A stretch of DNA of 64,000 nucleotides from contig NZ_JAGJCF010000017.1 of NCBI RefSeq assembly GCF_017815135.1, positions 1 through 64,000 on the forward strand. The letters are read 5' to 3'. This document shows, one piece after another, positions 1 to 8,056 of the stretch. Within the stretch, counting starts at the first letter, position 1, and every line of letters begins with the position of its first letter. The stretch comes from Jiella mangrovi (GTDB lineage: Bacteria > Pseudomonadota > Alphaproteobacteria > Rhizobiales > Rhizobiaceae). Under the pieces are notes generated by a model. The model saw nothing but the letters and a program-made list of their open reading frames with translations. It ran no database searches and was not told the origin of the DNA. The position numbers and the translations under genes were made by a program.

Positions 1-93
1 ATGAGGTACGATCTGGGATATATCGACCTGGAACAGAGAACCTTGCAAACAATCGACAATCCGTTCGGCACGAGATTGTCACCCATGTCTTAG
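1..93 (+). CDS. IS481-family transposase, C-terminal end only
   Basis: Thirty codons and a TAG stop, open to the left edge of the window. The ATG at position 1 is probably an internal codon. The peptide contains DLGYIDLEQRTLQ followed by DNPFGTRLSPMS, which resembles the C-terminal tail after the DDE integrase core in alphaproteobacterial IS481-type transposases. No catalytic residues lie inside the window, so the family call rests on the tail and the adjacent repeats. It could belong to an intact or a broken copy. Confidence 0.5.
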   Translation: MRYDLGYIDLEQRTLQTIDNPFGTRLSPMS

Positions 94-127
94 GAACGTT
101 CTGTCACCCATGTCTCCGGGCCGGACA
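1..127 (+). mobile_element. right end of an IS481-like insertion sequence
   Basis: This stretch holds the 3' end of a transposase reading frame (1-93) followed by a probable terminal repeat. A 14-bp sequence, TGTCACCCATGTCT, occurs at 77-90 and again at 102-115. Read on the minus strand, the segment 127-102 begins TGTCCGG and ends GGGTGACA, the TGT...ACA form usual for IS481-family ends. The probable outer end (127) lies about 10 bases from the encoded CCA of the tRNA-Ser. The rest of the element is outside the window, so I cannot say whether it is complete. Confidence 0.5.
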
Positions 128-137
128 GCGGGTCAAA

Positions 138-227
138 TGGCGGAGAGGAAGGGATTCGAACCCTCGATACCGTCTCCGGTATACTCCCTTAGCAGGGGAG
201 CGCCTTCGACCACTCGGCCACCTCTCC
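138..227 (-). tRNA. tRNA-Ser (anticodon GCU)
   Basis: The minus strand folds as a class II tRNA. Acceptor stem GGAGAGG (227-221) pairs with CCTCTCC (148-142). The D arm contains GCCGAGTGGTCGAAGGC, the anticodon stem-loop is CTCCCCTGCTAAGGGAG with anticodon GCT, there is a long variable arm, and the T arm carries GGTTCGAATCC. The discriminator is G (141) and CCA is encoded (140-138). The long variable arm and the anticodon identify serine (AGC/AGU codons). Confidence 0.97.
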
Positions 228-752
228 GTTGGCGTTGTCATAGGCGCGGCAAGGGGTTTTGTGCAACCCCATCCGTGGCGCTTCGAACGGGAAAAAACAC
301 CTTTGTCGCAGACGGAAGGTCTGGTCGCGGGGCAAAATGGTGCCGCGATGTTAGAGCGCCGGGCGAAAAAGTGGAATCCGGTTTTTCGAAAAGCCGGCGC
401 GCCAGATAAAATCGACAGCATCGGGCGATGCGGAGTGATCGGCCGATGCTGTAGCGTTGCCGTCCCTTGCCGACGCGGCGTTCGCGGAAGGAGCAGTGTT
501 TGTTTCGGGCGTTACGATGCGGATCGAGGCCGGGCGCTTTGCCACGGGGCGCAAAGCGTGTCATCCATTGCGGGGTAACGCATCCTCGCATGCTATAGGC
601 GCGCCATTCACATCGACGGGATTTCGGGTGAGTTGCCGCCGGCCTGGTCTTCGTATGCGGTGGTTCGGCCACGGTGTCGTTCATCGGGGATACCGGCGCA
701 TCTCGACGCCTTGCGGCGTCATGGACGCCTTGAGATGAGATGAAGGACGATC
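228..752. other. gene-free stretch
   Basis: The 525 bases between the tRNA-Ser and the DHDPS-family pseudogene show no reading frame with recognisable protein content. Frames open on both strands are typical of GC-rich non-coding DNA. The promoter of the old hydroxyproline locus probably lay here. GAAGGA at 743-748 is the likely ribosome binding site of the following gene. I see no convincing hairpin or repeat. Confidence 0.5.
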
Positions 753-755
753 GTG

Positions 756-1672
756 ATGGCTAGGATGTGGCATGGCGCGATCCCCGCACTGATGACCGAG
801 ATGGGCGAGGATGGCCCCTCGATCTCGCGGCCACTGGCCGGCATCTCGAACGCTGCATCGAGGCGGGCTGCGAGGGCTTTGTCATGCTGGGCACGCTGGG
901 GGAGAACAGTTCGCTCACGGCGGATGAAAAGGTGGCGGTCGTTGCCGCCGCGGTCGAGGCGGCGGGCGGCCGGGTGCAGGTGATCGCGGGGATCGCGGGG
1001 ATCGCCGAAAATACCGGGCTTGCCGCCGCCGACAGTCCGCAGCGGATGAAGGATGCGGGCGCCGCCGGGCTGATGGTGCTTCCGGCGATGGTCTACCAGC
1101 AGGAATCGCGTGAGGCGATCGGGCATTTTCGAACCGTCGCCCGCGCCGTCGATCTGCCGATCATGATCTACAACAACCGCGTCGCCTACAAGGTCGACCT
1201 CAGCCCGGAGGATTTCGCCGAACTCGCCAGCGAGCCGAACATCGTCGCGGTCAAGGAATCGAGCCATGACAGCCGGCGCATCACCGACATGTTCAATCGC
1301 CTCGACGAGCGCTACGAGATCCTCTGCGGCGTCGATGACCTGGCGCTGGAAAACCTTCTCTTCGGCGCTGTCGGCTGGGTTTCGGGAATGGCCAACTGTT
1401 TTCCGCACGAAGCGGTCGCGCTCTATCGTCTTGCGGCAGCCCGCAAGGTCGACGAAGCCGTCGAACTCTATCGCTGGTTCATGCCACTTCTGCATCTCGA
1501 CACCGAGATCAAGCTCGTCCAGTACATCAAGCTCGCCAATCAGATGACGGGCTACGGGTCGCAGAACGTGCGTGCCCCGCGTCTGGTGCTGTCCGGCGCC
1601 GAGCGCGATCGGATCGCCGCCATCATCCAGCGGGCCATCGACACGCGGCCACGTCTCGCAACGGCTGCCTGA
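756..1672 (+). pseudogene. DHDPS-family deaminase/aldolase (probable pyrroline-4-hydroxy-2-carboxylate deaminase), frameshifted
   Basis: A class I aldolase of the DapA family, broken by one frameshift. The first frame (ATG 756 or GTG 753, after GAAGGA) gives the expected family N-terminus WHGAIPALMTEMGEDG. From about 820 the homology moves to another frame, DLAATGRHLERCIEAG, and runs to the stop at 1672. One extra C in the C4 run at 815-818 would restore a normal protein of about 305 residues. The later frame keeps GTLGENSSL, the tyrosine in IYNNRVAY and the Schiff-base lysine of VAVKESS (codon at 1253). Lying beside a hydroxyproline dehydrogenase and epimerase, it most likely deaminated pyrroline-4-hydroxy-2-carboxylate to ketoglutarate semialdehyde. 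A homopolymer sequencing error is possible, but both neighbours are also broken. Confidence 0.8.
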
Positions 1673-1686
1673 GCGCTTCGAGGGCG

Positions 1687-2364
1687 ATGGGCTCGCAAGA
1701 CGCCGGAGCGGACGGTTCCCGTCATGATGTCGTCCTTGTCGGGGCCGGGATCGTCGGGCTGGCCTCGGCTCATAAGCTTCAGGAAGCCGGGCGGGCGGTC
1801 ACGCTGGTCGACGAGCGCGGCATCGCCAACCGCGCCAGCGCCGGCAATGCCGGCGCCCTCGCCTATTCCGACATCCTGCCGCTGTCGGCCCGCGGGCTGT
1901 TCTGGAAGGCTCCGGCATGGCTCGCCGATCCGCTCGGACCGCTGGCGATACCCCCCGCCTACGCGGCGCGCATCATGCCGTGGCTCTGGCGGTTCTGGCG
2001 GGCAGGAAGTGCGAAGACCGCACGGCGCGGCACCGCGGCGCAAGCGGCGATGGTGCGCCTTGCCAGGCCGGAAATGACTGCGCTCGTCACCGCTTGCCGC
2101 CTCGGGCCGATGATCTTTCGCGACGGATCTGTGGAACTTTACGAAAGCGAGCGCGAATTTCGCGGCTCTCTGACGGGGTGGCAGCTGCGTCAGTCGGAAG
2201 GCATCGATTTCGAGCATGTCAGCGGCACCTGCCTGTCGGACCTTCAGCCGGGTCTTTCGCCACGTTTCGTCGCTGGCACCTTCGTTCCCGGCTGGGAAAC
2301 CGTCGCCGACCCGCAGCTCTTTGCCAGAGCGATCGCCGACACGGTTCTGGCGCGAATCGGCTGA
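1687..2364 (+). pseudogene. FAD-dependent D-amino acid (D-hydroxyproline) dehydrogenase, 3' truncated
   Basis: A DadA-like FAD oxidoreductase cut short at 225 codons, where the family has about 410-420. The N-terminal Rossmann motif VVLVGAGIVGLASAHKL and the following VTLVDERGIANRASAGNAG are intact, and homology continues to about residue 223 (FARAIADTVLARIG). It then meets TGA at 2362. The sequence past the stop belongs to a different gene, so the C-terminal half of the substrate and FAD domains is missing. It starts 14 bases after the deaminase pseudogene and would have oxidised cis-4-hydroxy-D-proline. The truncated product is very unlikely to be active. Confidence 0.75.
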
Positions 2365-2702
2365 CCCATGTGCTTTGGACCGGCAAGCCGACGGTTGCGG
2401 GTGCGACTGCGCGCAATGCGGTGGTCTATGGCGAAAAAGCCATCGACCGCTCGCCATGCGGCACCGGCACTTCGGCCCGCATGGCACAATGGGCCGCGCA
2501 AGGCCGGCTCGCCGTCGGTGACAGCTTCGTCCACGAAAGCATCATCGGCTCGCTCTTCTCAGGCCGGGTCGAGGACGCCGTCAGGGTTGTATCGCTCGAT
2601 GCCATCGTTCCCTCGATCGGCGGTTGGGCGCGGAAGACGAGGTTCAACACCATCTTCATCGACGATCGCGATCCCTTCGCCCACGGATTTACGGTGGCGT
2701 GA
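2361..2702 (+). pseudogene. 4-hydroxyproline 2-epimerase (proline racemase family), C-terminal remnant
   Basis: Only about the last 113 codons of a roughly 330-345-residue proline racemase-family epimerase remain, with no start codon of their own. The fragment begins at LTHVLWTGKP, keeps the second catalytic cysteine in DRSPCGTGTSARM, then FVHESIIGSLFSGRVE and the family C-terminus TIFIDDRDPFAHGF before the stop. The first catalytic cysteine lies in the missing N-terminal two thirds. Homology starts exactly where that of the upstream dehydrogenase stops, so one deletion probably removed the end of one gene and the start of the other. Confidence 0.8.
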
Positions 2703-2920
2703 CGATGCCGGTGCCGTCAACGCGTGACGCGTGCGATGGCGGCCGTGTCCCAGCGGCCAACTTGAAGCGGACCGAGGCTAGCGAAGGGCGCCCGGACATG
2801 TCGGGCGCGAGCGCGCTGGAGCTCTGGTGGACCCGCACGCCCTGTCCCTTTCCTGCGAAACCTTCAGAAATTTTGACACGCGGGTCCGCACCGCCTTGGG
2901 ATGGTTCGATGCGCCCGCGG

Positions 2921-2970
2921 TTTTATGACTGGATAAAATCGGTTTCATACTGTTGAATTGTCCAGCCAAA
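2921..2970. promoter_or_regulatory. candidate GntR operator boxes upstream of the maleate isomerase-like gene
   Basis: Two boxes share the core CTGGA(C/T)AA. At 2921-2938, TTTTAT and ATAAAA form a perfect inverted repeat around GACTGG, with core CTGGATAA at 2929-2936. At 2957-2970 the minus strand reads TTTGGCTGGACAAT (core 2966-2959). The same core lies inside the palindrome in front of the gntR gene at 4661-4686, which suggests one regulator for both promoters. This rests on sequence comparison only. Confidence 0.45.
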
Positions 2971-3007
2971 CGATTATTCCACCGCCCCAGCGCAGGATCG
3001 CCCAAAA

Positions 3008-3754
3008 ATGCCGGACAGCCTCGGCCATCGCATGAAATTCGGGGTCATCGCGCCCTCGACCAACACCTCCGTGCAGCCCGAATTCGACGACATGCGCCCG
3101 GTCGGCGTCACCAACCACTTTTCGCGCATCGTCATCGACGACAGGCCCGTCCATTCCGACGAGGATTTCAACGATCTCGTCATGCGTATCCGCGCAGCGA
3201 CGATGGACGCGATCGACGCGGTGAAATCCTGTGCACCCGGCGCGATGATCATGGGAATGTCGGCCGAGACGTTCTGGGACGGAAAGGATCGCGCCGATGG
3301 TCTCAAAGCCGAGATCGAGGCGAGAGCCGGCATGAATGTCGCGATGGGCTCGGATGCCTGCCAGGCGGCGTTGTCGAAGTTCGGCGACATCAAGCGCATC
3401 GCCGTCGTCACGCCCTATATGCCGATCGGCGACGAGCAGGTCCGCAAGTTCTTCACCGACTGCGGCTACGAGGTCGTGACCGTGAAAGGGCTGAAATGCG
3501 CAAGCCCGACGCTGATTGCCCATGTGAGCGAAAAGACCCTGCGCGACGCGATCATCGCCGTGAACGATCCTTCCGTCGAGGCGATCATCCAGGCCGGAAC
3601 CAACCTCGCCATGGCGAGGGTCGGCGCCATGGCCGAATTCTGGCTCGACAAGCCGGTGATCGCCATCAACACGGCCACCTATTGGCATGCCCTGCGGATG
3701 AACGGTATCGAGGACAAGGTTCAGGGCTTCGGCTCGCTGCTGTCCCGGTACTAA
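3008..3754 (+). CDS. maleate cis-trans isomerase / Asp-Glu racemase superfamily protein
   Basis: A 248-residue protein of the Asp/Glu racemase superfamily, closest in form to maleate isomerase and arylmalonate decarboxylase. Features are an N-terminal KFGVIAPSTNTSVQPEF loop, a central GSDACQAAL segment, the VVTPYMPIGDEQVRKFF strand-helix and a C-terminal ATYWHALR. The usual N-terminal catalytic cysteine position carries serine or threonine (APSTN) and the second half lacks the common GCT(N) motif, so the exact reaction is uncertain. An internal ATG at 3032 (MKFGV) is a possible alternative start. Nearby genes for a maleamate-amidase-like hydrolase and a PEP mutase-family lyase suggest a route through maleate or a substituted malate, as in nicotinate breakdown. 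Candidate GntR sites lie just upstream. Confidence 0.75.
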   Translation: MPDSLGHRMKFGVIAPSTNTSVQPEFDDMRPVGVTNHFSRIVIDDRPVHSDEDFNDLVMRIRAATMDAIDAVKSCAPGAMIMGMSAETFWDGKDRADGLKAEIEARAGMNVAMGSDACQAALSKFGDIKRIAVVTPYMPIGDEQVRKFFTDCGYEVVTVKGLKCASPTLIAHVSEKTLRDAIIAVNDPSVEAIIQAGTNLAMARVGAMAEFWLDKPVIAINTATYWHALRMNGIEDKVQGFGSLLSRY

Positions 3755-3815
3755 GCCTCCGGGTCACGGATATCGCCGTGCAGGAGGAGGACGCAATGAC
3801 GGGGCCAGAGCCGCG

Positions 3816-4613
3816 TCATTCCGGTGACTGGCGCCCCCTCCTGATGCGCATCTTGTAGGTCATCTGACTGGCGGAATGCCAGTTGAACGAGGCGATCAGC
3901 ACGCCTGAATCGGTCACGTACCGCCGCAGAAGCTGAAGCGACGGCGCCCCGGCGGGTAGACCGAGCGGATGCGAGATCTCCGCCGGCATGAGCGTTGCCC
4001 GGATTTCCTGCTGAACCTCTTCGATCGTCAGGCCGGAATGGCGCTCGAGAAGATCGAAGAACGGCCCGGAATGGCTGGAAAAGCTCGGGACCAGAGCCTC
4101 GAAGCGCTCCGGGACGAAGCTCTCGATATAGCTGATCGGACGGCCGCCGGGCTCGGTCCAGCGGACGCCATCGACCCGGATCCAGCGCTCCCCCGCCTTT
4201 CCGCCGATCCGTTGCGCCAGCGGCTCGTCGATCACCAGGGGCTGGTGGCCGAGCACCACCATGTAAGTGTCGATGGCGCCCTGGAAGAGCTCGCGAAGCG
4301 ACTCGAAGGACTGGTAGTAGCGCACCTGCGGCTGCGCCGAGACGACCCGCGTGCCCATGCCCTGACGGCGTTCCACATAGCCGTTTTCAGTCAGGCATCT
4401 GAGCGCCTCGCGCACGGTGAAGCGGCTGGTCGAGAACTCCTGCCCCAGCTCGGTCTCGGTCGGCATCAGCGAGCCGATCGGATAGACGCCCGCCTCGATG
4501 CGGTCGGCGAGCGTGCGGTGGATGCGCTGATAGCGCGGGGCGGCATCGTCGCCGGCAAGGTCCGGCATGGCGCTAAAGGCAGCCCGCTCCCGCGATTTCG
4601 ACATTCGGTTCAT
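3816..4613 (-). CDS. GntR family (HutC/UTRA) transcriptional regulator
   Basis: A one-component repressor with an N-terminal winged helix (PRYQRIHRTLADRIEAGVYP, then MPTETELGQEFSTSRFTVREAL) and a C-terminal UTRA effector domain (from about residue 85; ends near LQLLRRYVTDSGVLIASFNW). I chose the ATG at 4613, with GGAG upstream. A longer in-frame start at 4664 would place the start codon inside a 9-bp-arm palindrome that looks like an operator. It lies between the isomerase-like gene, which it faces tail to tail, and the lyase, from which it diverges, and probably controls both. The effector is unknown; a dicarboxylate of the pathway is a reasonable guess. Confidence 0.85.
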   Translation of the reverse strand: MNRMSKSRERAAFSAMPDLAGDDAAPRYQRIHRTLADRIEAGVYPIGSLMPTETELGQEFSTSRFTVREALRCLTENGYVERRQGMGTRVVSAQPQVRYYQSFESLRELFQGAIDTYMVVLGHQPLVIDEPLAQRIGGKAGERWIRVDGVRWTEPGGRPISYIESFVPERFEALVPSFSSHSGPFFDLLERHSGLTIEEVQQEIRATLMPAEISHPLGLPAGAPSLQLLRRYVTDSGVLIASFNWHSASQMTYKMRIRRGRQSPE

Positions 4614-4660
4614 CGTCTCGCGCTCCGCCTCGACCTCGCGTCCATCGCCCGTCCCGATCG

Positions 4661-4686
4661 TCATTATTTATCTGGACAAATAATGA
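4661..4686. promoter_or_regulatory. palindrome in the gntR/lyase intergenic region, probable GntR operator
   Basis: TCATTATTT (4661-4669) and AAATAATGA (4678-4686) are perfect 9-bp inverted arms around ATCTGGAC. The core CTGGACAA (4672-4679) matches the boxes at 2929-2936 and 2966-2959. The site lies between the divergent gntR and lyase genes, a usual place for an autoregulatory operator. Confidence 0.6.
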
Positions 4687-4951
4687 ATGGGCGTGGCAAG
4701 TGTTCTCTACCGACTGACCGTGCTCAAGCCAATGCCCCGACGTCAAACGCCGCCACGCGCCGAACCCGATTTTTCCGCTTGGATCGGTCGCCTGCCCTAT
4801 TCGTTTGACCGCTTTCAGGCAGAAGGCTCGAACGTCGCGCTCCCTGTCGGCGAAGATCAGCGTTCCGCATCGCTACCAGCGGCCCATCGTTCCCGGCCGG
4901 GTGCCGGACGCATGGCACCGTGAAACCAAGCCCGAGAAGAAGAAGACTGAA

Positions 4952-5833
4952 ATGGCCGACAAGTCCCTGAAGCAAGCCATCACCTCCGGCGAATTCGTCA
5001 CAGCCCCCGGCGTCTTCGAGCTGATCTCCGCGATGATTGCCGACACCGCCGGTTTCCAGGCTCTCTACGTGACCGGCTACGGCACTGTCGCGTCGGCTCT
5101 CGGCCTGCCCGACGCCGGCCTTGCGACCTATTCCGACATGCTCGGACGGATCGCGACGATCGTCGAGCGCACCAAGACCCCGGTCATCGCCGATGCCGAT
5201 ACCGGCTACGGAGGCCTCCTCAATGTTCGCCACACGGTGCGCGGATACGAGCAGGCCGGCGTTTCGGCGATCCAGCTCGAGGATCAGGAGTTTCCGAAGA
5301 AATGCGGCCACACGCCGAACCGTCGTGTCGTTCCGCTTGCCGATATGGTCCAGAAGATCGAGGTCGCCGTCGACAGCCGCAAGAGCGACGACTTCCTGAT
5401 CGTCGCCCGCACCGATGCCCGCACCGCTCACGGCATCGACGAGGCGATCCGGCGCGGCAAGGCATTTGCCAAGGCGGGCGCGGACATCGTGTTCGTCGAG
5501 TCGCCCGAGAGCGAGGACGAGATGAAGCGGATCTGCGATGCCATCGACGCGCCGCTGCTTGCCAATATGGTCAATGGTGGCCGTACGCCCCTGCTCCCGG
5601 CCGAACGGCTGAAGTCGCTCGGCTATGCCATCGCCATTCACCCCGCGGTCGGCTTCCTTGCGATGGGCGCGGCCTTGAAGAAGGCCTATGCCGATCTTCG
5701 TGAAAACGGCGAAACCACCGAAGCGATCGACCTTTACGACTTTTCCCGCTTCAACGAACTTCTGGGATTTTCCGACATCTGGGAATTCGAAAAGCGCTAC
5801 GCTCGGCCCGAAGCTGCTTCCGCCGGCGAGTAG
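4952..5833 (+). CDS. isocitrate lyase/PEP mutase family lyase
   Basis: A 293-residue TIM-barrel lyase of the PEP mutase/isocitrate lyase superfamily. It carries the Mg-binding DADTGYGG motif, the QLEDQEFPKKCGH segment with the family signature KKCGH, and the downstream IVARTDAR and MVNGG elements. Members cleave or rearrange 2-substituted malates or phosphonates: methylisocitrate, 2,3-dimethylmalate and oxaloacetate are possible substrates, and the sequence alone does not decide. I chose ATG 4952 (MADKSLKQ) because a purine-rich GAAGAAGAAG site lies just before it and homology begins there; a longer frame to 4805 has no family content. The cysteine hydrolase gene follows 32 bases later, probably in one operon. 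Confidence 0.85.
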   Translation: MADKSLKQAITSGEFVTAPGVFELISAMIADTAGFQALYVTGYGTVASALGLPDAGLATYSDMLGRIATIVERTKTPVIADADTGYGGLLNVRHTVRGYEQAGVSAIQLEDQEFPKKCGHTPNRRVVPLADMVQKIEVAVDSRKSDDFLIVARTDARTAHGIDEAIRRGKAFAKAGADIVFVESPESEDEMKRICDAIDAPLLANMVNGGRTPLLPAERLKSLGYAIAIHPAVGFLAMGAALKKAYADLRENGETTEAIDLYDFSRFNELLGFSDIWEFEKRYARPEAASAGE

Positions 5834-5865
5834 GCATCGCGACGTCTGAACGAAGGAAACACGCA

Positions 5866-6498
5866 ATGACCGACGATCTTTCAGCGAACTATGCCAAGGC
5901 CTATGGCAACAAGGCCGGCTTTGGAAAACGCCCGGCTCTCGTCCTGATCGACTTCGCAAAGGCCTATTTCGATCCGGCCTGCGACCTTTTTGCGGGCGTC
6001 GACGACGCGCTCGCCTCGGCCCTGCGCGTCCGCGAGGCGGCGCGCGCTGCCGGCGTTTCCATCGTTCTGACGGAAGTGACCTATCACAAGGGCGGGCGAG
6101 ACGGCGGCCGCTTCTTCGAAAAGGCGCTGCCGCTGAGGAACTTCGTCAAGGGCGAGGAGATGGCCGAGTTCGCCGACGGCCTCGTGCCGAAGGACGACGA
6201 GATCGTCGTTTCGAAGCAATATCCCTCGGCCTTCTTCGGGACCTCGCTTGCCTCCACATTGACGGCCGGAGGCCATGACAGCGTCATTCTGACCGGACTG
6301 ACCACGTCCGGCTGCGTGAGGGCGACCTGTGTCGATGCCATGTCTCACGGCTTCATCACGACGGTCGTCGCCGACGCCTGCGGCGACCGCCACCCGGCGC
6401 CGCACGAGGCGAACCTTTTCGACATGAACGCCAAATATGCCGACGTGGTTTCTGAGGCCGAGATCATCGCCTATCTCGGCACGTTGCGCAGCGAGTGA
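5866..6498 (+). CDS. isochorismatase-family cysteine hydrolase (maleamate amidohydrolase / N-carbamoylsarcosine amidase-like)
   Basis: A 210-residue cysteine hydrolase. It has the catalytic aspartate in PALVLIDFAKAYF, a lysine in the KGGRDGGRFFEKA region, the cis-peptide stretch, and the nucleophilic cysteine in GLTTSGCVRATCVDAMSHGF. The long N-terminus and the aromatic FAKAYFDPACDLFAG match the N-carbamoylsarcosine amidase/NicF branch better than true isochorismatases. With a maleate isomerase-type gene nearby, hydrolysis of maleamate or a substituted maleamate is a reasonable but unproven role. It follows the lyase closely and ends before the convergent XRE gene. Confidence 0.8.
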   Translation: MTDDLSANYAKAYGNKAGFGKRPALVLIDFAKAYFDPACDLFAGVDDALASALRVREAARAAGVSIVLTEVTYHKGGRDGGRFFEKALPLRNFVKGEEMAEFADGLVPKDDEIVVSKQYPSAFFGTSLASTLTAGGHDSVILTGLTTSGCVRATCVDAMSHGFITTVVADACGDRHPAPHEANLFDMNAKYADVVSEAEIIAYLGTLRSE

Positions 6499-6519
6499 GG
6501 AGCGGCGCGGCCGACAAGC

Positions 6520-6539
6520 GCATCGCATCTCTGCGATGC
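6520..6539. terminator. hairpin between convergent genes
   Basis: GCATCGCA (6520-6527) pairs perfectly with TGCGATGC (6532-6539) across a TCTC loop, between the convergent hydrolase and XRE genes. There is no T run, so it would be a weak or Rho-assisted terminator at best. Confidence 0.35.
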
Positions 6540-6614
6540 ATCGGGCAGATCTGACGCCCATTTCGGTCGGAGCGGCATGGCTCGGGGCCTTTCGGGCCGC
6601 GCCCTATCAGCTCC

Positions 6615-6962
6615 TCAATCGTGAACGCGTTGGGCGGCCCTCATGAGAATGCTGCGAACCAGTATTCTCACGCGCTCCGCCTGGCCGGGAGTGCCGGAAT
6701 TGTTCACCCCATCCTCCGCGGGATAGCCGACGAGTTCGAAGAACGTCATGACGGAGACCCCAAAGCGTATGGCGAGGTCGCCGAGGCGGCCTATTCCGAT
6801 CCGTGTCATGCCCCGTTCGAAGCGATCAATCTCACTGACGGTGGAAGAAAGATACAGAGCGATGTCCGCCTGGGTCAGGCCGGCGGAAATCCGCAGCTCT
6901 CGAACCCGATTTCCGACCGCGACGTCGACTTTGTTTCCGGTGAAGGCCGGCATACGGTTCAT
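6615..6962 (-). CDS. XRE-family helix-turn-helix regulator
   Basis: A 115-residue protein with one Cro/CI-type HTH domain at about residues 15-75 (VGNRVRELRISAGLTQADIA, STVSEIDRFERGMTRIGIGRL, LAIRFGVSVMTFFEL). The remaining 40 residues are a basic tail without a recognisable ligand domain. The GLTQADIALYLSSTVSEIDRFERG pattern resembles rhizobial HTH proteins of the SinR/PsrA-like type. The ATG at 6962 is three codons before another (6953). No partner gene is adjacent, and the upstream 1.1 kb holds no gene. Confidence 0.8.
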   Translation of the reverse strand: MNRMPAFTGNKVDVAVGNRVRELRISAGLTQADIALYLSSTVSEIDRFERGMTRIGIGRLGDLAIRFGVSVMTFFELVGYPAEDGVNNSGTPGQAERVRILVRSILMRAAQRVHD

Positions 6963-8056
6963 CCTCTTGGCGGTCAGCGATCCCGATCCGCGGAAACGCG
7001 TCTGCGTTGGGGTATCGATCCGCTGCTGCGCCGATGCGCCAACGGCGTGTTTGCGCCTGAACCCGGTCGCGAAATGACAGCTCGCTTCGTTCGACCCGCG
7101 CAGCCGCCACTTCGTTCGTGTCAGATACTATTCCAGAGTTCATTGACGGATTGTGTCATGCATCTCAGACGGTTGATCGCACCCTCCACTCGACGTGAAG
7201 TCGTATCCCAAATCTCGACCGCCGGAGCAAAAAATACTCGGCAACACGTTGATTTTACCACGGATTCACGAATTCGCAGCGCGGCTCGACGGTCATGCAG
7301 CATCACGATCCATCAAGTCCTCAGCTGCATCCGTCGCTTGTATGCATATATCATATTTTTAAGGGATTCAAATTCTCCATCCTCGGCACGGTATCATATC
7401 TGGATCAATGCAACTTGATCCCAGTTGACGTGAGCGCGTCGCCGCCGAGACACCGCCGCATCAGCATTTCCGGCGTTTTTCCGGCCCACGCCTCAGCTTG
7501 CGGGAGTGTGCGCGCGCCGTGATAGCGATCGTTATCGTCTGAAGAATTGCCGGTAGTCAGGACCCTGCGACAACGCGCCCACCACGGTATGATGCCATGC
7601 CGGGCAGCAGACGCTCGCACGGAGGCCCCATGGTCGAAGCCTCGACGGTTTTAGCGCTGTCGCCTGGCCCAACCTTCTTGCGAGCTAGGAGATCCTTCGT
7701 ACGGGCAAGCGGGATGAGGCGGATCTGGTGATTGCCGAGGTTTGGTATCGATCGGTGCAAGGGGGAGCGCCAAGGGAGAGCGCGTCGCTGCCTTCGATGA
7801 CACCGAACGCCGCAATCTGCGAACTTCATCGTCGCTTTGACAGACGCAGCCGCCTCTCTTGCGAACCATTGCCGGAAACTAGCATCGACATCTTGCCGCC
7901 TGGGCTTTTCCGGTCCTTCACTGCGACGGCGAAAATCCGCCACGAGCTTGTCGGGAGCCGAACCGTGCGAACGCTCGCCAAAAGAGCGCGATCTCGTGGT
8001 CTGTCTTCTGTGACGCTCAAAAGTAGGCTGCTAGGCAGAACCGTAGCCTTGTCGAT
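6963..8056. other. 1.1 kb without a convincing gene
   Basis: No reading frame here has recognisable content, and the centre (about 7130-7430) is clearly AT-richer than the rest of the window. GGATCAA (7402-7408) and TTGATCC (7415-7421) form a 7-bp inverted repeat around TGCAAC and could be an operator. The promoter of the XRE gene should lie near 6963-7100. The region may be a remnant of lost genes or may carry an RNA gene I cannot recognise by eye. Confidence 0.4.

Noticed and set aside
7557-7943. possible transposase remnant in the gene-free stretch
   Set aside because: Some basic segments looked transposase-like, but no DDE or HTH motif could be found in any frame.
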